Source of the DNA: Methylopumilus sp036745495
Lineage (GTDB): Bacteria > Pseudomonadota > Gammaproteobacteria > Burkholderiales > Methylophilaceae
Assembly (NCBI GenBank): GCA_036745495.1
Contig: DAIOGA010000036.1
Coordinates: 1-7,273 of the forward strand
Direction: 5' to 3'
Length of the DNA: 7,273 bases
This document shows, in pieces, positions 1 to 5,726 of this stretch (the stretch's first letter is position 1; every line of letters starts with the position of its first letter). Made by a program: the position numbers and the translations under genes. The notes under the pieces were generated by a model, which saw only the letters and a list, made by a program, of their open reading frames with translations, was not told where the DNA came from and did no database searches.

Positions 1-385
1 TTTTATTGAATCGAAGAATTTCTTTAATCATCTTATAAAAAGTTGGGCTTATAAGATTCTTTCTTTGCGCAAAAAGCGCATTCAAATTTGTGCCGTTATA
101 TTCAAAGTCTTTTTGACTATCTTTCACACTAAAACTCATGGCACTATTTTCATAAGGCACTTTAAGTTCATGTAATAGATTTAAAAAATGAGGGTATGTT
201 TTTTTATTAAAAACAATAAATCCTGTGTCTACATTTAACTTTTGATTAGCAATCTCGATTTCATGAGTATGAGAATGTCCACCGACTCTTGAATTAGATT
301 CAAATAGTGTAATTTGATGATTTGAATTTAAGTGGTATGCAAGCGTATTTCCGGAGATACCCGATCCTATGATTGCTATCTTCAT
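1..385 (-). CDS. FAD-dependent amine-oxidase-like oxidoreductase (COG2907 type), 3'-truncated by window edge
   Basis: Only the N-terminal 128 codons are present; the gene runs off the left edge. Translation from the ATG at 385 begins MKIAIIGSGISG, a Rossmann dinucleotide-binding GxGxxG motif (G7, G9, G12). It is followed by the acidic residue E29 that ends the second strand and by R33-x-G35-G36-H37, the FAD-contact motif of flavin amine oxidases. A DTGFIVFN segment near residues 54-61 is typical of the 'NAD/FAD-binding protein' family found next to CFA-type methyltransferases and DUF1365. Members are thought to act on membrane lipids, possibly as desaturases or isomerases, but the exact reaction is not settled. 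The start lies 3 bp after the desaturase stop (TAA-GTT-ATG), making this the last visible gene of the operon. The Shine-Dalgarno is weak, so translation probably relies on coupling. Family confidence is high; chemistry is uncertain. Confidence 0.85.
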   Translation of the reverse strand, partial: MKIAIIGSGISGNTLAYHLNSNHQITLFESNSRVGGHSHTHEIEIANQKLNVDTGFIVFNKKTYPHFLNLLHELKVPYENSAMSFSVKDSQKDFEYNGTNLNALFAQRKNLISPTFYKMIKEILRFNK

Positions 386-388
386 AAC

Positions 389-1333
389 TTAATGATGAAG
401 ATGATCTATTTTTTTAGATTCTCGGATGTTTTCAGAGACAGTGCGGACATCCCATATTACGCCAATCATAGCTAAGAACTTTAAAACATAATAAGTTAAA
501 TCAATTTCCCACCAATAAAATCCCTGCCTTGCAGAGCCCGGGTAATGGTGATGATTATTATGCCAACCTTCACCAAACGTTAAAATTGCAATAATAAAAT
601 TATTACGACTAGTATCTTGAGTTTCGTATCTCTTTTTCCCCCATTGGTGTGCCACTGAATTGACTAAAAAAGTAGCGTGATAGAGCATCACTGTTGAAAT
701 TGAAAATCCCCAGATAAATAATTGGAATCCATTAGTATGTAATTGCGGCTCATATTGATTTAGATAGTAGCCAATCATAAATAAGCTGATAGACAATGCG
801 AGTGGCATTAAAAGATCAAATCGATCGATCATTCTCAATTCTGGAAACCTTATTAATTCTCGAATAAATTTTGTATTGGTCACAAAATTAGATTTAGTTA
901 AAAACCATCCCATATGACTCCAAAAAAACCCGTGCTCTTTGGGAGAATGCTTATCTTCTGGCGTATCTGAATGCATATGGTGACCCCGGTGATGTGCTGC
1001 CCACCAAAGAGGGCCTCTTTGCACTGCTGTAGCACCAATCATCGCAAAAATGAGCTGAACAAAACGAGAGGTCCTAAAAGTTTTATGAGAAAAGTAACGA
1101 TGATAAAAACCTGTGATTGCGAACATGCGAATCGCAAATAAAAAGATACATACTGTAAATGCAGTCCAACTGAATCCTACGATGAAAATAAATAAACAAG
1201 ATAAATGCAGGAGGATAAATGGAATCACACGCATCCAATCAATTTCCTTACCTGACGTGATAGATGCATACTTTTCTTCTAGAAAAGAATTATCGAACCA
1301 AAAAAATAATTTTTCAAAAATTTTACGCATCAT
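389..1333 (-). CDS. Delta-9-type membrane fatty acid desaturase (acyl-CoA/acyl-lipid desaturase, OLE1/DesC family)
   Basis: This is a 314-residue integral-membrane di-iron desaturase that would insert a cis double bond into saturated acyl chains using O2 and an electron donor. All three histidine boxes are present: H78-RYFS-H83, H114-H115-R-G-H118-H119 and H258-N-N-H261-H262. The conserved NSVAH (H229) before WG, another metal ligand in stearoyl-CoA-desaturase structures, is also there. Hydrophobic segments lie at about 36-75, 92-105, 174-190 and 203-225. Length matches bacterial members, which lack the fused cytochrome b5 domain. The start ATG at 1333 overlaps the lipocalin stop in TAATG; a second ATG follows directly at 1330 (MMRK), so the true start could be either. 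Its place between a lipocalin and an FAD oxidoreductase in a methyltransferase operon suggests it supplies unsaturated chains for later modification (inference). Whether the substrate is acyl-CoA, acyl-ACP or phospholipid cannot be told from sequence. Confidence 0.94.
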   Translation of the reverse strand: MMRKIFEKLFFWFDNSFLEEKYASITSGKEIDWMRVIPFILLHLSCLFIFIVGFSWTAFTVCIFLFAIRMFAITGFYHRYFSHKTFRTSRFVQLIFAMIGATAVQRGPLWWAAHHRGHHMHSDTPEDKHSPKEHGFFWSHMGWFLTKSNFVTNTKFIRELIRFPELRMIDRFDLLMPLALSISLFMIGYYLNQYEPQLHTNGFQLFIWGFSISTVMLYHATFLVNSVAHQWGKKRYETQDTSRNNFIIAILTFGEGWHNNHHHYPGSARQGFYWWEIDLTYYVLKFLAMIGVIWDVRTVSENIRESKKIDHLHH

Positions 1334-1854
1334 TAATTTGAATGTTCAATCCAACGGATTTTTTTAATATCATAACCATCATTCTCGATTTTCTTAACCA
1401 AGATCTTTAATGTGTCTTGATCTATCTTTTTTTGGCGTGACATGATCCATACATAATCGCGATCATCTCTAGCGATAATAGTATTTTGATAATTTTGATC
1501 CAAATAGACAATTTTATATTGCGCTTTGATAGGCCATATAAATTGCATTCCCCATAAAGCATTTCCCGAATCTTTCATCACAAATCCTTTTGGATGATAA
1601 GTTTTAAGTGGTCCAGACAAGGATCCTTCATTAAAAGTGAAAGTAGTCGCGATTGTACCGTCTTCATTTAATTGGTATGACTCAACAGCATTAAATGCAT
1701 TTTTTTCAATGAAGGTTGGAATATGCGCAATGACAAACCATGGGCCCATGAATTGTTTCAGATTGACCTCGGGGACAGTTTTAATAGGAATTTGACTCAT
1801 ACATCCATTCAATAATAAAAAAAATGCTGCCAGTAAAAAATATCGATATCGCAT
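1333..1854 (-). CDS. blc: Outer-membrane lipocalin lipoprotein, Blc type
   Basis: This 173-residue lipoprotein of the bacterial lipocalin family is predicted to bind and carry lipids or lysophospholipids at the envelope. The N-terminus is a lipoprotein signal: basic MRYR, a hydrophobic stretch, and lipobox LNGC with the lipidated Cys at C18. Residue +2 is Met, not Asp, so sorting to the outer membrane is expected. Lipocalin motif 1, G-x-W, is G37-P-W39, and the Blc C-terminal signature is Y134-VWIMS-R140. Length fits E. coli Blc. The start is fixed by the lipobox and by a GGAAGA Shine-Dalgarno 6-7 bases ahead of the ATG. It begins 1 bp after the DUF1295 stop and its own stop overlaps the desaturase start. 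Blc lipocalins are often linked with membrane stress and lysophospholipid handling; here the operon suggests a role in delivering or clearing the modified lipids (inference). Confidence 0.93.
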   Translation of the reverse strand: MRYRYFLLAAFFLLLNGCMSQIPIKTVPEVNLKQFMGPWFVIAHIPTFIEKNAFNAVESYQLNEDGTIATTFTFNEGSLSGPLKTYHPKGFVMKDSGNALWGMQFIWPIKAQYKIVYLDQNYQNTIIARDDRDYVWIMSRQKKIDQDTLKILVKKIENDGYDIKKIRWIEHSN

Positions 1855-1855
1855 A

Positions 1856-2614
1856 TTATGTCTTCCAAAATCGAGGAATCAAAGTATTAACTTTTTTCTT
1901 GTAATTTTCATACCCATCAAACTTTCTCGTAAGGTTAGCTTCAAGAAGTGTCACCCCTGAAAATTTTAATATTAAAAAGGTCATAAGGAGTGGCGCTATC
2001 AAATTAAAATGAATCCCTGTCACAATCGTTGTCACAAAAAACCCCCACCAAACTAATAGTTCGCCAAAATAGTTCGGATGGCGGCTGAATTTCCATAGTC
2101 CTGATTGTAGAAGCTTCCCACGATTTTTAATATCATTCTTAAATTGCATTAATTGATAATCAGCGATCGATTCATAAGCGATACCCAATAATGTCAATGA
2201 AAAACCTAACGTATCTAGCCAAGTTAAAGGGTGATTATTTTCTATAGCTAGAAAAAGGATGGACCCTATTATCCACGCTAAAATTGATTGCAAGCCAAAA
2301 ATTATATATACGCTTTTATATCTAAAATTGGGCTCATTGTTTTGTCTAATTTTTAAATAACGTGCATCTTCTGGTTTACCCCAATTTCTCATAGCAAGAT
2401 ATACGCTAAGTCGAAGCCCCCATATCAAGGTCAATATAAGAACCAGGGTTGATCTTAAGGATGGCGCGAATGTAATGTAAAAATAAAGGGCGTTTAAAAC
2501 AAAAAATAAACTCCACATGGTATCCACGTGTGTAACATTGTTTTTTTTAAGGCTGATAAGCCACCCAAAATAAGCGAATGTCACATTAATTAGTAATGCA
2601 TTAAAAAATATCAT
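1856..2614 (-). CDS. DUF1295 membrane protein, steroid 5-alpha-reductase/isoprenylcysteine-methyltransferase-like fold
   Basis: This 252-residue polytopic membrane protein carries the family signature GLWKFSRHPNYFGE at residues 172-185, and VDTMWS near residue 30, corresponding to the usual VD-x-x-W segment. In the related steroid 5-alpha-reductase and ICMT proteins this C-terminal region binds NADPH or S-adenosylmethionine; DUF1295 members are generally assumed to be NADPH-dependent double-bond reductases, but substrates are mostly unknown. I chose the ATG at 2614, not the longest frame from 2674. At 2614 the ATG overlaps the DUF2878 stop as ATGA, a classic coupling junction, with GGAATGG about 10 bases upstream, and the encoded N-terminus enters a hydrophobic segment at once. 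The longer start would overlap the upstream gene by 64 bp. It sits in the middle of the lipid-modification operon. Family is confident; reaction unknown. Confidence 0.88.
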   Translation of the reverse strand: MIFFNALLINVTFAYFGWLISLKKNNVTHVDTMWSLFFVLNALYFYITFAPSLRSTLVLILTLIWGLRLSVYLAMRNWGKPEDARYLKIRQNNEPNFRYKSVYIIFGLQSILAWIIGSILFLAIENNHPLTWLDTLGFSLTLLGIAYESIADYQLMQFKNDIKNRGKLLQSGLWKFSRHPNYFGELLVWWGFFVTTIVTGIHFNLIAPLLMTFLILKFSGVTLLEANLTRKFDGYENYKKKVNTLIPRFWKT

Positions 2615-3117
2615 GCGCGAAATCCATTCCATTTTTGAGCAAGCATAAGAGATAAAGGCGTTAATAAAGCCCATCCTATAGCCAGTGAAATGAATGCATA
2701 AGGACTTATCAATTGAACAGCATCTAATCTTTCCGCAGCGATATAAGCAAGAGGGCCACCTATAAGACCAAAAATCACAGCAAGAAGCTTATAGTGTTTT
2801 AGCCAGCTTAAAGATAGATTTAATGTGCTTGCAAACAATCCCCATAAAGCGAATATCCAGATTGGTACAATATGCTCAGATAATTGGCTTTTATATTCTA
2901 TTAAATTTAAAAACAATAAACATTGGTCGAATATAGGCCCTAATAACATGATGATGAGAAGCAAAATGAATGCTTCTTTTTTAAATCGTGCTTGCGTGAT
3001 ATGAATCATTAATATGAGCGCCACTGCTATCATCGATGGAAATAATTTTTGATGAGCCGCACCCCATACCGAGATAAACCAGCCCAATTGAAAAAGAATG
3101 AAATTAATTAATTTCAT
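2611..3117 (-). CDS. DUF2878 inner-membrane protein
   Basis: This 168-residue, very hydrophobic protein has about five to six membrane segments (roughly residues 4-20, 27-41, 48-62, 83-103, 111-128 and 138-158). Recognisable DUF2878 features are the N-terminal NFILFQLGWF, the central PIWIFALWGLFA segment, and GGPLAYIAAERLDA, a GP-x-x-Y-x-x-x-x-R-L pattern near residues 120-133. No enzymatic activity is established for this family. It is known mainly from its repeated occurrence beside CFA-type methyltransferases, DUF1295 and FAD oxidoreductases, as here. The start ATG at 3117 shares its A with the TAA stop of the methyltransferase gene (TAATG), and its own TGA overlaps the DUF1295 ATG. It could be a scaffold or membrane partner of the methyltransferase, but that is inference. 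Confidence 0.85.
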   Translation of the reverse strand: MKLINFILFQLGWFISVWGAAHQKLFPSMIAVALILMIHITQARFKKEAFILLLIIMLLGPIFDQCLLFLNLIEYKSQLSEHIVPIWIFALWGLFASTLNLSLSWLKHYKLLAVIFGLIGGPLAYIAAERLDAVQLISPYAFISLAIGWALLTPLSLMLAQKWNGFRA

Positions 3118-4172
3118 TATTTCTTTGGTCTTTCAAATTGATAATGGGTTACCCACCACTCTTGGCCATGTCGATAACCAAATAGTTCAGCGCAGGCCAT
3201 ATAAAAGATTCGCCAACGATTAAACCATTGTGTTGCGTTTCGATGGCCATAAGTTTTTTTAAGGATAAAATAGATGTCTGATTTCTTCTGATCCATATTA
3301 TCTAACCAAGCATTTGCTGTTTTTTCATAATGCGTACCATCCCAGCACCATTTTTGATTAAGCTTTAAATGCTCCTGAAAATGTAATGGCAAATCATCAC
3401 TTGGCATCATCCCACCTGAAAAGAAAAATCTACTCATCCAGTCATCTTGGTCTTTGACTTCAAATGCATAGGGCGTATGTTGATGCACAAAAATATGCAT
3501 AAAGAATTTACCACCGGGCTTTAACCAATCATGAAGCATGCGATAAAGCTTTCTATGATTTCGCATATGTTCAAACATTTCGATCGAAACAATGCGATCA
3601 AAAGTTTTTGGAATTTTAAAATTTTTAGGTTGGAATCGATTCATGTCACATGTAATGACATGAATATTTTTAAGCTTTCTTTTTTTTGCTTCGTTCTCAA
3701 TAAAAACTCTTTGGCTATTTGAATTGGATACCGCATATATTCGGCTCTTTGGGTAATGTTGAGCCATAAAAAGCGTTAATGAGCCCCAGCCACATCCCAA
3801 TTCTAAAATAGTCTGACCATCTTTTAAATCTGCATGTGTGGCACTTATTTTTAAGGCATTAAATTCTGCATCATCAAGATTTTTTGTATGCTTATCCCAG
3901 TAGCAGCTACTGTATTTTTTATACTTACCTAAGCAGAAATCAAAAAAAGTTGAGGGTACTTCATAATGTTGTTTATTTGCAAGGTGAGGGACTAATGCAA
4001 TAGGTGCTTGATCCATACTTTTTAGAAAAGTAGTTTTTAAAAATTGTGATTTTTCTGCATCAAAATTGTTGATTTCATCAAGGCGTTTTTTTAAAAGCTG
4101 TCTAATTCCAAAACGAACGAGCGAATCAGGAAGCCAGCCTTTTTCTGCGAGCAATAGGGCTTGTTTTAGCAT
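3117..4172 (-). CDS. SAM-dependent methyltransferase of the cyclopropane-fatty-acyl-phospholipid synthase family (COG2230), variant active site
   Basis: This 351-residue protein is expected to transfer a methyl or methylene group from S-adenosylmethionine to an unsaturated acyl chain of membrane phospholipid. SAM motif I is ILELGCGWG at residues 122-130. The family-specific segments HYEVP (69-73), IEMFEH (197-202), FFSGGMMPS (250-258) and HYEKTANAW (281-289) are all intact. The sequence is closer to the subgroup that includes plant coclaurine N-methyltransferase-like proteins than to E. coli Cfa. Compared with Cfa, the acidic E201, H226 and Y282 of the bicarbonate site are kept. The YSCAYW cysteine position is Ser (S89, with C90 next), and the isoleucine after the histidine is Phe (F228). 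The start ATG at 4172 gives the usual KGWLPDSLVRFGIR N-terminus. First gene of the tight operon, 41 bp after the protease gene. It could make cyclopropane, methyl-branched or furan-type acyl chains; which one is not shown by sequence. Confidence 0.92.
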   Translation of the reverse strand: MLKQALLLAEKGWLPDSLVRFGIRQLLKKRLDEINNFDAEKSQFLKTTFLKSMDQAPIALVPHLANKQHYEVPSTFFDFCLGKYKKYSSCYWDKHTKNLDDAEFNALKISATHADLKDGQTILELGCGWGSLTLFMAQHYPKSRIYAVSNSNSQRVFIENEAKKRKLKNIHVITCDMNRFQPKNFKIPKTFDRIVSIEMFEHMRNHRKLYRMLHDWLKPGGKFFMHIFVHQHTPYAFEVKDQDDWMSRFFFSGGMMPSDDLPLHFQEHLKLNQKWCWDGTHYEKTANAWLDNMDQKKSDIYFILKKTYGHRNATQWFNRWRIFYMACAELFGYRHGQEWWVTHYQFERPKK

Positions 4173-4190
4173 ATTGAAATATCTTTACTT

Positions 4191-4216
4191 TAAGATTTAA
4201 TAAAGAATAAATCTTA
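4191..4216. repeat. 9-bp inverted repeat / AT-rich hairpin over the protease stop codon
   Basis: TAAGATTTA at 4191-4199 and its exact reverse complement TAAATCTTA at 4208-4216 flank an 8-base loop. On the minus strand the hairpin starts with the TAA stop of the protease gene and ends 18 bases before the methyltransferase ATG. The stem is nearly all A-T (one G-C pair per arm) and no T-tract follows on the minus strand, so it is not a convincing intrinsic terminator. It could attenuate read-through or be an RNA-processing element between the two genes. Confidence 0.4.
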
Positions 4217-5020
4217 CTTTAACTTATTTAATTTATTCGAAATAACTTCTGCGAGACTTGTATTTAATTGATTGACCTTTGTTTGAATATTTTGTAGGCT
4301 CGCCAAATCTTTCTCAGATTCTGCGATTTCGGCTAAGCCCATCATGGCATCAACGTGCCTAGGGTTTATTTTTTCAGCTTTCAAAAATGCCTCTTTCGCG
4401 GCTTTAAGATCTTTTTTTCCTTGGTCAGCTAAGCCTAAAAAATACCAAGCATCAGATGAATTAGGCTCTTCTTTAATCCATAAATCTGAAATGGATTTAA
4501 GTGTATCCCATTCTTTATTTTGATAAGGAATCACCACCTTCATAAAATAAGGCTTTTGNNNNNNNNNNNNNNNNNNNNNNNNNNNNNNNNNNNNNNNNNN
4601 NNNNNNNNNNNNNNNNNNNNNNNNNNNNNNNNNNNNNNNNNNNNNNNNNNNNNNNNNNCTAAAAACATCCTCTTCGTATTGGAGTGTTTTACTGTCACGA
4701 ATAGGGACTGGCTTAAAAGGTAATTCCTCGAATTTAAGTAAACATAAGTCATGTTTCCAGTCAGCTTTAAATGCGATTGGCTTATAAGCATCGTCAAATT
4801 TAGAAATGTTGGCACCCAAGGTATTTGCAATCACATGGCAATCGGTTGCAACATACTCTTTACTTACCACCACACCCGTTCCTGAACCTGATGAGCCATC
4901 GGGAAGGTCGACATTCACGGCTACAATTGAATTATTGAGTTCTAATAATTTTTCAAGAGTGGGAATCGCTTGGACTTGGGATGCGATTAGCAACAATAAT
5001 AAACTTATAATTTTTTTCAT
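4214..5020 (-). CDS. Periplasmic trypsin-like serine protease with C-terminal TPR, interrupted by an assembly gap
   Basis: A Sec signal peptide (MKKIISLLLLLIASQVQA, cleavage after A18) is followed by the first half of a chymotrypsin-fold protease. GTGVVVS leads to the catalytic histidine in ATDCH62VI, and the catalytic Asp is D91 in HDLCLLK. The 100-N gap then replaces the region that should contain the GxSGG nucleophile. After the gap comes a TPR-like part, with one clear 34-residue unit (residues starting SSDAWYFLG and ending KINPRH) and flanking helices. Reading stays in frame across the N run, but at most 34 residues fit there. That is too few for the serine motif plus the end of the barrel, so the true gap is probably longer. 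DegP-like PDZ domains are not seen. No Shine-Dalgarno precedes the ATG at 5020. Substrate unknown; the TPR may recruit partner proteins. Confidence 0.82.
   Translation of the reverse strand: MKKIISLLLLLIASQVQAIPTLEKLLELNNSIVAVNVDLPDGSSGSGTGVVVSKEYVATDCHVIANTLGANISKFDDAYKPIAFKADWKHDLCLLKFEELPFKPVPIRDSKTLQYEEDVFXXXXXXXXXXXXXXXXXXXXXXXXXXXXXXXXXXQKPYFMKVVIPYQNKEWDTLKSISDLWIKEEPNSSDAWYFLGLADQGKKDLKAAKEAFLKAEKINPRHVDAMMGLAEIAESEKDLASLQNIQTKVNQLNTSLAEVISNKLNKLK
4559..4658. other. 100-N assembly gap inside the protease gene
   Basis: A run of exactly 100 N interrupts the protease between residue 120 (after EEDVF) and the TPR part. A second run in the window has the identical length, so 100 is likely a placeholder. 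Judged by usual trypsin-like proteins, about 70-90 residues should lie between the last visible protease residue and the TPR. Confidence 0.95.
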
Positions 5021-5073
5021 AGTCTATGTGACTCGTCTATACAAATATCGTTCATAGTGAAATCTTAAAAAAA
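5021..5073. promoter_or_regulatory. Divergent control region between protease and DUF2237 genes
   Basis: This 53-bp region must hold the promoter of the plus-strand DUF2237-phhB pair and probably that of the protease. No convincing -35/-10 pair can be assigned. Visible structure: TTCATAGT occurs twice as a direct repeat (5016-5023 and 5051-5058), and CATAGTCTATG at 5018-5028 is a perfect 11-bp palindrome covering the protease start codon. Neither flanking gene has a good Shine-Dalgarno. Regulatory role is inferred from position only. Confidence 0.4.
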
Positions 5074-5436
5074 ATGACAATTAAAAATGTTCTTGGAACA
5101 AAATTAGAAGTATGTAACCTAAACCCTATCACAGGATTCACAAGAAATGGTTGCTGTGAAACAGGTCTTGAGGATATCGGCCAGCACACAGTATGTGCTG
5201 AAGTGACAGATGAGTTTCTCCAATTCTCTAAATTACAAGGTAATGACTTAATAACTCCAAAGCCTGAATTTCAATTTTCGGGACTTAAAAAAGGTGATCG
5301 TTGGTGTTTATGTGCCAACAGATGGCTCGAGGCTCTTGAAGAAGGTATTGCACCCCCGGTTGTTTTAGAAGCCACACATGAAAAGGCTCTGGAAATAATA
5401 GATCTTGCAGAACTTAAATATCACCAACTAAGGTAA
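5074..5436 (+). CDS. DUF2237 family protein (COG3651)
   Basis: This is a 120-residue soluble protein covering the full DUF2237 family length. Recognisable conserved blocks are GFTRNGCC (21-28, adjacent Cys27-Cys28), GQHTVCAEVT (36-45, Cys41), GNDLITP (56-62) and GLKKGDRWCLCANRWLEA (70-87, Cys78 and Cys80). Cys14 is also present. The repeated Cys positions suggest metal binding or redox chemistry, but the family has no established function. No signal peptide or membrane segment, so cytoplasmic. The start ATG at 5074 follows an A-rich stretch without a clear Shine-Dalgarno; the encoded MTIKNVLGTKLEVC matches the usual N-terminus. The pterin dehydratase gene begins 3 bp after its stop, so the two are almost certainly cotranscribed. 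Confidence 0.92.
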   Translation: MTIKNVLGTKLEVCNLNPITGFTRNGCCETGLEDIGQHTVCAEVTDEFLQFSKLQGNDLITPKPEFQFSGLKKGDRWCLCANRWLEALEEGIAPPVVLEATHEKALEIIDLAELKYHQLR

Positions 5437-5439
5437 TCC

Positions 5440-5724
5440 ATGGCATACAACACCAAAGAAATAGAAGAAAAATTAAAGCTTAAATGCACATCTTGGACTT
5501 ATGTTTTTCCATCCATTGAGAGAAAATACCTAACAAAGAATTTTGACGAATCGATTCGTATTGGAAACGAGATTGCTAAAATTGCGAATCAATTAGATCA
5601 CCATCCTGAATTGATATTTAAATATAATGCGCTCATTATCAAAACACATACGCACAGCGCTTCAGGAATAACAGATAAAGATTTCGAATTAGCCGAAAAA
5701 ATTGATCAATTACTATTAACTTAA
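5440..5724 (+). CDS. phhB: 4a-hydroxytetrahydrobiopterin dehydratase (pterin-4a-carbinolamine dehydratase, PhhB/DCoH family)
   Basis: This small 94-residue cytoplasmic enzyme dehydrates 4a-hydroxytetrahydropterin so the cofactor of aromatic amino acid hydroxylases can be recycled. The family signature is intact: the catalytic pair H54-H55 in DHHPE, Y62-N63, and the third catalytic histidine H72 in the THSASGIT segment (usually THDAGGLT). The Asp after H72 and one Gly are replaced by Ser, a mild departure. The start ATG at 5440 lies 3 bp after the DUF2237 stop with AAGG about 8 bases upstream. No phenylalanine hydroxylase is nearby. In many bacteria without one the enzyme is thought to act in molybdopterin or folate-related metabolism, so the role here is open. 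Convergent with the peroxiredoxin gene, only 2 bp apart, and no terminator hairpin is visible. Confidence 0.93.
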   Translation: MAYNTKEIEEKLKLKCTSWTYVFPSIERKYLTKNFDESIRIGNEIAKIANQLDHHPELIFKYNALIIKTHTHSASGITDKDFELAEKIDQLLLT

Positions 5725-5726
5725 AT

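Noticed and set aside
1113..1367. 84-codon open frame on the plus strand
   Set aside because: Lies opposite the desaturase and lipocalin ends; no family features, and the minus strand genes there are unmistakable.
3531..3722. 63-codon plus-strand frame
   Set aside because: Antisense shadow of the methyltransferase SAM-binding core.
4520..4830. Open frames on both strands running through the N gap at 4559-4658
   Set aside because: They exist only because N codons contain no stops; they overlap the protease frame, which has catalytic motifs and a TPR.
4806..5057. 83-codon plus-strand frame
   Set aside because: Antisense to the protease N-terminus and signal peptide.
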